A stretch of DNA of 32,992 bases from a virus, in IMG/VR virus record IMGVR_UViG_3300005096_000523, positions 1-32,992 of that record; one strand, given 5' to 3'. The notes under the pieces are model-generated. The model was not told the origin of the DNA and ran no database searches. It saw only the letters and a program-made list of their open reading frames with translations. Shown in pieces: positions 1 through 6,707 of this stretch (its first letter is position 1; each line of letters opens with the position of its first letter). The translations under genes and the position numbers were made by a program.

Positions 1-927
1 ATGCGTCTGGATTATGCAATGGAAGGCTATTGGTTGTCAAAAAGACGAAACCTGAGCCCCAATACCCAGCGCGATTACGAACTCACCTTCAGGCGCTTCC
101 TGGAGTTCGTGGGGCCTGATGCCGAGGTTGAGGCGATCACTAGCAGCGATGTAGAGCAGTTCCTGAATTTCCTTACCGATGAGCTGGGACTCTCCGACAA
201 GACCGTCATCAACCATTTTATCGCCCTCTCCTCTTTTTGGACCTGGGCCGAGAGGAACCTGGGGATCCCACACATCGTCCGCGGCCGCGTGGAGTGTCCC
301 AGATACCATCGCCCTCAGATCGTTCCGTTCACGCCGGAGGAGGTGCGCGCCCTGCTCGAGGCGTGTGACTACAACGCTCCCTGGGATTGCAGATGGGTCA
401 AAGGGGTCAGAGGCCGCAGGCCCACTGCATTGCGGGATCGCGCCATCATCCTCATGTTGGTCGATTCGGGCATCCGGGTCAGTGAGCTGGTCATGCTGCG
501 CGTGCGCGATTACGACCGCCGCCGGGGGCAGGTGATCATCCGACACGGCAAGGGGAACAAGACGCGGGTCATTTTCGTGGGGGATACGACCAGGCGGGCC
601 ATGTGGCGATACCTGGCCTCTAGAGGGGAGCTCGAAGAGGACGACCCGCTGTTTGCCACATCGAATGGGAAGCCTCTGGACCGACACAACGTCCGCAAAA
701 TGCTGCAGAAGGCAGGCCAGCGAGCGGGCATCCAGAGGGTATACCCGCATCGGTTTCGTCACACCTTCGCCATCACCTTCCTGCGGAATGGGGGAAACCC
801 TCTGGAGCTACAAGAGATGCTGGGCCACGCGAGGCTGGACACGGTTCGCATCTACGCTCGCCTGGCCGAGGTGGACCTGGAGCGGGCGCAGAGAAGCGCC
901 AGCCCGGCGGACAACTGGCGCCTGTAG
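1..927 (+). CDS. Tyrosine recombinase / integrase (XerC/D-like)
   Basis: Site-specific DNA recombinase of the tyrosine family, likely responsible for integration and excision of this prophage. At 308 residues it has the usual full length of this family, so the ATG at base 1 is probably the real start even though it sits on the window edge. The N-terminal 100 or so residues form a SAM-like core-binding domain. The catalytic set is complete: R159 (in GIRVSEL), K184 (in GKGNK), H250 and R253 (in HRFRHTF), H276 (in LGHARLD) and the nucleophile Y285 (in VRIYARL). The stop is TAG. It is followed directly by palindromes and the promoter of the next gene. An alternative role as a host Xer-type enzyme is less likely given the phage operon that follows. 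Confidence 0.93.
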   Translation: MRLDYAMEGYWLSKRRNLSPNTQRDYELTFRRFLEFVGPDAEVEAITSSDVEQFLNFLTDELGLSDKTVINHFIALSSFWTWAERNLGIPHIVRGRVECPRYHRPQIVPFTPEEVRALLEACDYNAPWDCRWVKGVRGRRPTALRDRAIILMLVDSGIRVSELVMLRVRDYDRRRGQVIIRHGKGNKTRVIFVGDTTRRAMWRYLASRGELEEDDPLFATSNGKPLDRHNVRKMLQKAGQRAGIQRVYPHRFRHTFAITFLRNGGNPLELQEMLGHARLDTVRIYARLAEVDLERAQRSASPADNWRL

Positions 928-939
928 CGATGACGGCGC

Positions 940-955
940 CGGGAGGCGCCTCCCG
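940..955. promoter_or_regulatory. 16-bp perfect palindrome downstream of integrase
   Basis: The sequence CGGGAGGCGCCTCCCG is its own reverse complement. It overlaps a second possible hairpin, GGCGCC-GGGA-GGCGCC (935-950). There is no T tract after it, so it is a poor intrinsic terminator. It could be a protein-binding site or an RNA hairpin at the integrase 3' end. Function is not known. Confidence 0.45.
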
Positions 956-957
956 AT

Positions 958-973
958 CAGAATATTTGTTCTG
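958..973. promoter_or_regulatory. Inverted repeat just upstream of the -35 box; possible operator
   Basis: CAGAA and TTCTG are separated by six bases. The core GAAT-ATTT-GTTC (960-971) differs by one base from the Gram-positive LexA-type pattern GAAC-N4-GTTC. It lies nine bases before the TTGACA at 981, a position suited to repressor or activator binding. Which protein binds is inference; no repressor gene is present in the window. Confidence 0.35.
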
Positions 974-980
974 GTAGGAG

Positions 981-1009
981 TTGACAAAAAAACGACGTTG
1001 TGCTATATA
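981..1009 (+). promoter_or_regulatory. Sigma70-type promoter, probable late/leftmost operon promoter
   Basis: A perfect -35 box TTGACA (981-986) is followed after exactly 17 bases by TATATA (1004-1009). The stretch is AT-rich in an otherwise GC-rich region. It is the best promoter seen in the window and reads into the small gene at 1096, and into the whole rightward operon if the terminator at 1327 is passed. The tandem hairpins downstream suggest expression is controlled after initiation. Confidence 0.7.
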
Positions 1010-1064
1010 TTGTGTGGACGGTCGAACAGGACGAAAGTGAGATCACGACGATTTCCGGATCATT

Positions 1065-1082
1065 ACGGGCCTATTCGGGGCC
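1065..1082 (+). repeat. 18-bp direct repeat, copy 1
   Basis: ACGGGCCTATTCGGGGCC occurs here and again at 1315-1332, exactly 250 bases later and identical. The last GGGGCC forms the left arm of a hairpin in both places. The copies bracket the small gene at 1096-1299. Confidence 0.85.
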
Positions 1083-1109
1083 GATATCGGGAGGCATGAT
1101 GTCGGCCCC
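1077..1109 (+). other. Stem-loop enclosing the Shine-Dalgarno and start codon of the next gene
   Basis: GGGGCCGA (1077-1084) pairs perfectly with TCGGCCCC (1102-1109), leaving a 17-base loop. The loop holds the Shine-Dalgarno GGGAGG (1089-1094) and the ATG at 1096, so folding would expose or cage the initiation region. The repeat itself could form a competing GGCC/GGCC hairpin. Regulation is inferred from structure only. Confidence 0.5.
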
Positions 1110-1299
1110 GTTCGCTTTGTCAGAGGTCGTTCGGAAGACGTGCACCGTCCCGCGCTGCCTGGAGCGGCGGCGCAAGCGGGGGCAGACCAACGGGCAGTTC
1201 CTGTTCGCCTATCGCTGGACGGAGCGTGGCATCATCATCGAGCTGCCATGCCCGGAGTGCGGCACGAATCATCAGATCGAGATCGCCAAGCCTGAATAG
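1096..1299 (+). CDS. Small Cys-containing protein, putative zinc-binding
   Basis: Unrecognised 67-residue protein. The start ATG at 1096 (or the in-frame ATG at 1099) follows GGGAGG at 1089-1094. It contains a Cys pair near residues 16-21 (C-T-V-P-R-C) and a CPEC knuckle near residue 53, spaced like a small zinc ribbon, with a basic stretch (LERRRKRG) between. Such small proteins in phages can be transcription regulators or nucleic-acid-binding factors, but there is no direct evidence here. It sits alone between a strong promoter and a strong terminator and is bracketed by an 18-bp repeat, so it is transcribed first. The stop is TAG. Confidence 0.6.
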   Translation: MMSAPFALSEVVRKTCTVPRCLERRRKRGQTNGQFLFAYRWTERGIIIELPCPECGTNHQIEIAKPE

Positions 1300-1314
1300 A
1301 ATACTCTGAGATCA

Positions 1315-1332
1315 ACGGGCCTATTCGGGGCC
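1315..1332 (+). repeat. 18-bp direct repeat, copy 2
   Basis: Identical to 1065-1082. Its GGGGCC tail is the left arm of the terminator hairpin that follows. Confidence 0.85.
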
Positions 1333-1361
1333 ACCTTCCTCATCGGGAGGTGGCCCCTTTT
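1327..1361 (+). terminator. Rho-independent terminator
   Basis: GGGGCCACCT (1327-1336) pairs with AGGTGGCCCC (1348-1357). The stem extends inward by a G-U and two G-C pairs, leaving a five-base loop (1340-1344). TTTT follows at 1358-1361, then CGTTTT. This is the clearest intrinsic terminator in the window. Its left arm is part of the 18-bp repeat, so an attenuation or antitermination role is possible. Confidence 0.75.
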
Positions 1362-1432
1362 CGTTTTCGGTGGTCGGGGTCCCTGTGTCTGCATCGCATC
1401 CAGCCCCGGAATCCCAGGCGGAGGAAGAGGAC

Positions 1433-1633
1433 ATGTCGGCGAAAGCGTTCTGGAGGAGCAAGACCTTCTGGTTCAACTGTCTGGCCTTGATTGTCGCCGT
1501 GGCCGGCGCCTTCGGGTACGGCGACTTTCAGCCATCGCCGGAGGTGCAGCAGATGGCGCTGGTCATCGTGACCCTCGCCAACCTGGCGCTGAGGTTCGTG
1601 ACGAGGGAACCTGTGGGGCTCCGTGATCGATGA
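1433..1633 (+). CDS. Small phage membrane protein, holin-like candidate
   Basis: 66-residue protein starting at the ATG at 1433, which follows the purine-rich GGAGGAAGAGG (1420-1430). An upstream in-frame extension exists but has no ribosome binding site. There is a hydrophobic segment near residues 12-30 (W-F-N-C-L-A-L-I-V-A-V-A-G-A-F) and a second near residues 42-56, giving a two-helix membrane hairpin, and it ends in a short charged tail (VTREPVGLRDR). Small proteins of this pattern, often ending in LRFVT-x-EP-V, recur in tailed phages, where they are annotated as holin-like or superinfection-related membrane proteins. The reading frame overlaps the next gene by an ATGA, so the two are coupled. 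A holin role is inferred, not shown; no endolysin is nearby. Confidence 0.6.
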   Translation: MSAKAFWRSKTFWFNCLALIVAVAGAFGYGDFQPSPEVQQMALVIVTLANLALRFVTREPVGLRDR

Positions 1634-1842
1634 GGATCGCCATGGTGGACATCATGCAAAGCGCTGCGACCTTCGGTTTTGGGGCGCTGATGGCCGTATT
1701 GGTCTTCATCGCCTATGAGCGTCTGGTAAAGGAAGTGGTCTCGGTCGTGCGAGCGAACACGAAGGCCATGGAGGAGCTTTCGACACTGATCCACAACCTA
1801 AGCGATCGAGTGGCCGCCCTAGAGCGGGCGATGGACCGCTGA
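1630..1842 (+). CDS. Small membrane-anchored coiled-coil protein
   Basis: 70-residue protein whose ATG overlaps the stop of the previous gene (ATGA at 1630-1633). An N-terminal hydrophobic stretch (about residues 11-29, F-G-A-L-M-A-V-L-V-F-I-A) is followed by a heptad-like charged helix to the C-terminus (KAMEEL, IHNLSDRVAALERAM). One membrane segment plus a cytoplasmic coiled coil is a common layout for small phage proteins such as BhlA-type holins or lysis-timing accessories. It probably acts with its upstream neighbour in the membrane. The family is not recognised with certainty. An alternative start at the ATG at 1642 would shorten it by four residues. Confidence 0.6.
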   Translation: MRIAMVDIMQSAATFGFGALMAVLVFIAYERLVKEVVSVVRANTKAMEELSTLIHNLSDRVAALERAMDR

Positions 1843-1870
1843 GGCTCGCGTTGTAAAACAGTGGGAAACA

Positions 1871-2287
1871 ATGCCTTGGGTGAAGGGACAGAGCGGGAAC
1901 CCTCGGGGGCGCCCACCGAAGGGCCGGGCGCTCACCGAGATCCTGAGGAAGGCCGGCAGCAAGACCCTGGAGGTCCACGGCAGGCGCATCTCCAGGAAAC
2001 GGCTGGTGGCCGACTTGTTATGGCAGGCGGCCGCCACCGGGAAGGTGATCTTCCCGGATGGCCGGGCGCTGGAAGTGCCATTTGCCGACTGGCTCGACGT
2101 GGTGAAGTTCATCTACTCGCACATTGACGGGCCGCCCAAGGTGAGCATGGAGCTCACGGGTGAGGACGGCAAGCCGATTCCCATTTCCGTGATCGAGGTC
2201 GTAAAGGACTATGGCGGGATTGCTGGAGGTTCGGGGAGAGAAGGTGAGGCTGAACCTGCATCCGGGCCAGACCCGGACGTGGGATAG
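1871..2287 (+). CDS. Terminase small subunit-like protein (DUF5681-type N-terminus)
   Basis: 138-residue protein located directly before the large terminase. Residues 6-17 carry the G-Q-S-G-N-P-R-G-R-P-P-K signature typical of DUF5681 proteins, which are found in phage packaging loci. A helical region follows (ALTEILRKAG, LVADLLWQAA). The tail (after about residue 105) is low-complexity and lies over the start of the terminase reading frame. The expected role is recognition of phage DNA and delivery to the large subunit and portal; this is inferred from position and the N-terminal motif. The ATG at 1871 has only a weak purine stretch before it (GGGAAACA). Confidence 0.7.
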   Translation: MPWVKGQSGNPRGRPPKGRALTEILRKAGSKTLEVHGRRISRKRLVADLLWQAAATGKVIFPDGRALEVPFADWLDVVKFIYSHIDGPPKVSMELTGEDGKPIPISVIEVVKDYGGIAGGSGREGEAEPASGPDPDVG

Positions 2288-3498
2288 CGATAAGCGCTTT
2301 GTGTTCATGCTGGCCGGGACGCAGGGCGGGAAGACGTCCTTTCGGCCCCTGGTGGCTGTGGCGGGAGATCCAGGCCCGGGGGCCGGGTGACTACCTGGCC
2401 GTCACGGCCACGTTCGATCTTTTCAAGCTGAAGATGCTGCCCGAGATGCTGCGGGTGTTCGAGGACGTCCTGCGCATCGGGCGCTACTGGGCCGGCGAGC
2501 GGGTGCTTGAGATCTGCGAGGGGGCCGTGCCCGGCGGTCGGTTCCTGGCCGAGCGGGCGGACGATCCCATGTGGGCCCGGATCATCCTGCGGTCGGCCCA
2601 CAGCGGCGGCGGGCTGGAGTCGGCCACGGCCAACGCCGCCTGGCTGGACGAGGCCGGGCAGGACACCTTTCGGCTGGACTCCTGGGAGGCGGTGTTGCGG
2701 CGCCTCAGCCTGGCCGAGGGGCGGGTGTTGGGCACGACCACCGTGTACAACCTGGGCTGGCTGAAAACGGAGGTCTACGATCCGTGGCGGGAGGGGGATC
2801 CGGACATCGAGGTGGTGCAGTTCGATAGCATCCTGAACCCGGCCTTCCCCAGGGCAGAGTTCGAGAGGGCCCGTCGGCGGCTGCCCGCCTGGAAGTTCAA
2901 CATGTTCTATCGCGGCCGGTTCGCCCGCCCAGCGGGGCTCATCTACGAGGACTTCGACGAGAACGTGCATCTGGTGGATCCATTTGAGCTATCCCCCGAA
3001 TGGCCCCGATACGTGGGCATCGACTTCGGGGCCGTCCACACGGCCATGGTGTGGATCGCCGAGGACGTCCACCGATCCGCCTATTACGTGTATCGGGGGT
3101 CCCTCAAGGGCGGTCGAACCACCCGGCAGCACGTGCGGGAGGCGCTGCAGGAGGCCCGATTCGAGCGGGTCGTCGGCTGGTGGGGTGGATCCAGGAGCGA
3201 GAAGCAGCAGCGATGGGACTGGGCCCGGGAGGGGATCCACGTGCAGGAGCCACCCATCTCGGACGTCGAGGCCGGCATCGATCGGGTGATTCAGCTTCTG
3301 AAGGAGAAGCGATTGTTCGTGTTCAAGTCGTGTCGTGGACTGCTGGAGGAGTTCAACACGTATAGCCGTGAGCTGGACGAGCGGGGGAATCCGACGGAGA
3401 AGATCAAGGACAAGGAGCAATTCCACCGGCTGGATGCGCTGCGGTACGTGGTGAGCGGCATCCTGGGGCCGGTGGGTGCCGTGGGGGCGGTCTTTTAA
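2211..3498 (+). CDS. terL: Terminase large subunit, split by a one-base frameshift
   Basis: ATP-driven DNA packaging motor and nuclease. The first part reads in one frame from ATG 2211 (or GTG 2244, preceded by GGGGAG) through RFVFMLAGTQGGKTSF, which contains the Walker A motif GTQGGKT. That frame ends at TGA 2388-2390. The expected continuation FGPWWLWREI is in the next frame from 2341 and stays open to 3498. Removing one T in the TTT at 2340-2342 restores a continuous protein of about 428 residues. The second frame, open from TTG 2299, carries Walker B (W-L-D-E-A, D at 2647, E at 2650), a TTT coupling-type motif and the RNase H-like nuclease start GIDFG (D at 3022). Cause unknown: mutation, assembly error or recoding. 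Confidence 0.85.
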
Positions 3499-3500
3499 GC

Positions 3501-4985
3501 ATGGCAGGTACCAGATCGAAGCAACCGAGGCTGGCGCAGACGAAAGATGTCGTCTCCTACGTCTTCACGCTGTGGGAGGTGGCCCAGGATGACATCCCAC
3601 CATGGGGGAAGCCGGGTCGGGCGGAGAAGTTGCGGGAGTTCGCCCGGGCCGAGCCCATCCTGGCCGGTGCGCTGGCCTCCATGGTGAGCAAGGTCGTCTC
3701 GCTGGACTGGCAGATCACCGGCGGGCGCAACCGGGTGCGCCGCTATCACGAGGTGCTGTCCGAGGCGGAGGACGGCGCCGGCTGGTCGTTCCTGCTGGAT
3801 CGTTGGGCGCAGGACTATCTCAATACCGACCTGGGCGGCGTGGTCGAGCTGGCGCGAGACAGCCGGACGGGCCCGGTGGTGGCGCTGTACAACATCGACT
3901 CGGCGAGGCTAACGCTCACCGGCAATGCGAACGTCCCCCTGCGCTACGTTCCCCACCTGACCCACAAGCCGATCCCGCTCTATCCCGGCGACTTCACCCG
4001 GGCGGTGGACATGCCCAGCCCGGATGAGCGCTATTTCAGCCTGGGGTTCTGCGCCGTCAGCCGAGCACTGAAGGTGGCCAAGGTGCTTCTGGCCCTGTAC
4101 AACTACGAGGAGGAGCAGCTGCGCGATCTGCCGCCTAAGGGGATCGTGACCATCACCGGCATGACCATGCCGGAGGTGCAGGAAGCATTCAAGCTCTACG
4201 AGGCGAGGCGCAAGAGCAAGGAGCAGACCACCTTCAAGGGCGTGCTGTGGCTGGCGGCACAGGCCAACCCAATGCAGCCCATTGACGTGAAGATCACGCC
4301 CTTCGCCACGCTGCCCGATCACTTCGACAAGGAGAAAGCGATCACGCTATATGTCTTCACGCTCTCTCTGGACTTCGGCGTGGACGTGCGGGAGTTCTGG
4401 CCCGCGTCTCAGGCTGGCGCCACCAAGGCCGAGGCGGAGATCCAGCACCAGAAGGCGTTGGGCAAGGGGTTCGGCCGGCTGGTGTCGGGGATCGAGCGGG
4501 CCATCAACTGGGATGTCCTGCCCGACGGGCTGGAATTCGCCTTCGATCAGAAGGACGCGCAGGACGACCTCCTGCGGGTGCAGATTCACGAGAAAGTGAT
4601 CGCCAATGTGCGCAGGCTGTGGGAGCCGAACCCCGTCACCGGCGAGGGGCTGATCGACACGGACGAGGCCCGGCGCATGCTGGTGGAGGCGGAGGCGGTG
4701 CCGGCCTGGCTGGCCACCGGACGGGGGATCACGTTGCACAGCACGGAGGATCTGGAGTCCGAGGTGGCGAAGGCCGCCAATGAGCGCCTGGCCGCCGTCG
4801 TCGAGAAGGCGTTGCTGGATCCGGGCGAGGACCTGGTGGCGATCAATCGCCGGGGCGAGATGATCACCCTCTGGTCGAGTCGGTTCTACAGCTTCCCCCG
4901 GGCAATCCCTGCACCCGGCTGGCCGGGGGCGAAGGAGGGTGAGCCCTCTGCCCCTTTCGGCGGTTTCTCGGCGGAATATCCGTAA
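3501..4985 (+). CDS. Phage portal protein
   Basis: 494-residue protein beginning two bases after the terminase stop. Portal proteins form the dodecameric ring at the capsid vertex through which DNA enters and leaves. The length, the position between terminase and a gp7/F-like minor head protein, and the order of features fit: an N-terminal region with FARAEPILAGALASMVSKVVSLDWQI (repeated in many portals as a helix before the wing), a beta-rich wing with YNIDSARLTLTG and RYVPHLTHKPIPL, a helical stem region (PEVQEAFKLYEARRKSKEQ), and a crown-like helical C-terminus. It most resembles portals of the DUF935/SPP1 kind, but subfamily assignment is uncertain. The C-terminal 30 residues are Gly/Pro-rich and the stop overlaps the possible beginning of the next gene. 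Confidence 0.85.
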   Translation: MAGTRSKQPRLAQTKDVVSYVFTLWEVAQDDIPPWGKPGRAEKLREFARAEPILAGALASMVSKVVSLDWQITGGRNRVRRYHEVLSEAEDGAGWSFLLDRWAQDYLNTDLGGVVELARDSRTGPVVALYNIDSARLTLTGNANVPLRYVPHLTHKPIPLYPGDFTRAVDMPSPDERYFSLGFCAVSRALKVAKVLLALYNYEEEQLRDLPPKGIVTITGMTMPEVQEAFKLYEARRKSKEQTTFKGVLWLAAQANPMQPIDVKITPFATLPDHFDKEKAITLYVFTLSLDFGVDVREFWPASQAGATKAEAEIQHQKALGKGFGRLVSGIERAINWDVLPDGLEFAFDQKDAQDDLLRVQIHEKVIANVRRLWEPNPVTGEGLIDTDEARRMLVEAEAVPAWLATGRGITLHSTEDLESEVAKAANERLAAVVEKALLDPGEDLVAINRRGEMITLWSSRFYSFPRAIPAPGWPGAKEGEPSAPFGGFSAEYP

Positions 4986-5053
4986 AGGCGCAGCCGTCGG
5001 GGAGGGCACCGTGGGATGGCGCGCAGCGGAAGGCGGAACGGCGGATCGAGGCG

Positions 5054-5815
5054 GTGCTGCGACGCTTCTTCTCCGAGCAGCTTGCCCGGGTTGAGGAGGC
5101 GTTGGAAGCGATCCGACCGGGCCTTCTGGCCGAGCAGGAGGCCCGGCAGGAGGCCGTCGGCACAAAGCGGAGGCTGGAACTGGCGATCGATTGGGCCGCC
5201 GAGGAGCAGGCCCTGGCCGAAGCCCTGGGAGATGCGCTGGATCTCGTCCTTCAGACGGCGCTGGAGATGATGTGGGAGCGGTATGCACGCCTTGGCGTGC
5301 GGCTCTCGTGGGAGGTGTGGAATCGTCTCGCGGCCGAATGGGCGAAGCGCTATCGGTACGATCTGATCCGTGATCTCACCGAAAGCACACGGCAGCAGCT
5401 GGGCCGGGCCATCTCGGACTGGATTGAGCGGGGCGATCCTTTCGATGCCCTGGTTGCGCGGGTACGCCGGGTTCTCCCGGCCAGGCGGCCGCCGGGCACG
5501 GTGCGGGATCGGGCGCAGCTGATCGCGACCACGGAGGTGACTCGGATCTACGCCGATGCCCAGCTCACGGCGATGCAGGCGGCCGGCCTGAAGAGGGCGA
5601 CCTGGCACACGGCGGCCGATGAGCTGGTGTGTCCCACCTGTGCGCCGCTGAACGGCGTCGAGGGGTCAATCGAAGGCGGATTCGTGCACCCCGACAGCGG
5701 GGCGGTCATCAAGCGGCCGCCGGCCCATCCGGGGTGCAGGTGCTGGTGGACGGAGAGCGTGGCGGAGCTGGAGCAGCTTGTGGGCATGACAGGAGGGCAG
5801 GCGGGTGCCGTTTGA
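5054..5815 (+). CDS. Minor head protein, SPP1 gp7 / Mu F-like
   Basis: Head-morphogenesis protein that binds the portal and enters the capsid during assembly. The C-terminal signature is clear: CPTC, then an LNG, then HP and finally HPGCRCWW, the Cys/His pattern of the phage Mu protein F-like family. The N-terminal half is a long charged helix (EEALEAIRPGLLAEQEARQE). GTG 5054 is the first standard start codon in this frame, but the frame is open from 4943 and the upstream residues (PWDGAQRKAERRIEAVL) look like genuine protein, so the true N-terminus probably lies further left. A strong AAGGAGGGT at 4932-4940 has no ATG, GTG or TTG at the right distance. The start is therefore unsure; the identity is not. 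Confidence 0.82.
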   Translation: MLRRFFSEQLARVEEALEAIRPGLLAEQEARQEAVGTKRRLELAIDWAAEEQALAEALGDALDLVLQTALEMMWERYARLGVRLSWEVWNRLAAEWAKRYRYDLIRDLTESTRQQLGRAISDWIERGDPFDALVARVRRVLPARRPPGTVRDRAQLIATTEVTRIYADAQLTAMQAAGLKRATWHTAADELVCPTCAPLNGVEGSIEGGFVHPDSGAVIKRPPAHPGCRCWWTESVAELEQLVGMTGGQAGAV

Positions 5816-6398
5816 CGGGAGAGGCTTTCACATGAGCAAGGCGGTGCTTCGGAAGATCTACCGCCATCACGAGGAGCGGGCCCTCTCGGATGTCGGCGGG
5901 TACGTCCGGGCGAAGGCGGCGAGGTATCCGCCGCAGAGGCCGACGACGACATATCGCCGTACGGGGACTTACGGGCGGTCCATCGCGGTGGGGAAGGTGA
6001 GGCGCACCGGCCGGATCAGCTATGTGCGGGTCGGGACGAAGCTCCGCTACGCCCGCTATGTGGAGGAGGGCGTCGGCCTGTACGGCCCCAGGAGGCGATT
6101 GATCCGGCCGACGCGAGCGAAGGTGCTGGCGTGGCGTGTGAGCGGGCAATTCGTCGGCCGGCTGCGCGGTCGGAGGACGCTGCTCATCGCCATGGGCACG
6201 GCCATTCGCAAGGGACGCGTGAGGCGCTATCGCCGCAGGGATGTGCACCTGGTCTTCGCCCAATACAGCCGGGGCTTCCCGGGCTGGCACACGTTCCGGA
6301 AGGCCTTCAGGGATCCGCAGACCAGGGCGTATTTCGAGCGGCGGATCAGGCGGATGGTGCGGGACGTCGCTCGTGCGATGGGGGAGGTGACGAGATGA
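5805..6398 (+). CDS. Arg-rich neck / head-tail joining-like protein
   Basis: 197 residues if started at GTG 5805 (AGGAGG eight bases upstream), or 188 from ATG 5832, which also has a good ribosome site (GGAGAGG at 5818-5824). The protein is very rich in Arg and Lys. It has a YRRTGTYGRSI stretch and a RYARYVEEG segment, a combination seen in HK97 gp10-like proteins that build the neck between capsid and tail. A basic C-terminal helix (RRIRRMVRDVARAM) follows. Its position just after the gp7-like gene is slightly early for a neck protein; another neck candidate lies at 17334. Assignment as gp10-like is moderate; binding of packaged DNA is another option given the charge. Confidence 0.6.
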   Translation: MPFDGRGFHMSKAVLRKIYRHHEERALSDVGGYVRAKAARYPPQRPTTTYRRTGTYGRSIAVGKVRRTGRISYVRVGTKLRYARYVEEGVGLYGPRRRLIRPTRAKVLAWRVSGQFVGRLRGRRTLLIAMGTAIRKGRVRRYRRRDVHLVFAQYSRGFPGWHTFRKAFRDPQTRAYFERRIRRMVRDVARAMGEVTR

Positions 6399-6691
6399 CG
6401 CCGACGATGCCGGTCAGGCTGAGCGCTGCCAAGTGGTACTACCTGGGCAAGCAGCGAATCGCGGCCGACGGGGCGAGCATGGCGACACTGCCCGAGGGCA
6501 CGACCATCGTAGTCGTCACTGCCGAGACGGCCACCGTGCGCTACGCGATCAACGGCGCGGCCGGTGCCCAGAGCGCGCCCGTGGGGAGCGGGCAGACACG
6601 TGTCATCGGCCCGCTGGAGAATCTGGCGAGCTTCGGCGTGTTCAATGCGGGCGGCAGCGTGGCCCATCTGGAGTACTACCGTGAGGCGTGA
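6395..6691 (+). CDS. Small beta-rich virion-like protein, unknown function
   Basis: 98-residue protein with its ATG overlapping the previous stop (ATGA at 6395-6398) and GGGGAGG shortly upstream. It is predicted by eye to be mostly beta strands (TTIVVVTAETATVRYAI, GQTRVIGPL, HLEYYREA), with many Gly, Ala and Val and few charged residues. No catalytic motif is visible. Size, composition and the head-gene setting suit a capsid decoration or cement protein, but this is a guess from context. It is translationally coupled with the neck-like gene before it. Confidence 0.55.
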   Translation: MTPTMPVRLSAAKWYYLGKQRIAADGASMATLPEGTTIVVVTAETATVRYAINGAAGAQSAPVGSGQTRVIGPLENLASFGVFNAGGSVAHLEYYREA

Positions 6692-6707
6692 TTCGGGGAT
6701 CTGACGC

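Noticed and set aside
1065-1332. Two-copy repeat as a CRISPR array
   Set aside because: There are only two copies, 250 bases apart, with a coding gene between them and no cas genes.
2299-3498. Complete terminase starting at TTG 2299
   Set aside because: This would lack the Walker A motif and start with a Cys/Arg/Gly-rich stretch unlike terminases; the Walker A is present in the overlapping frame instead.
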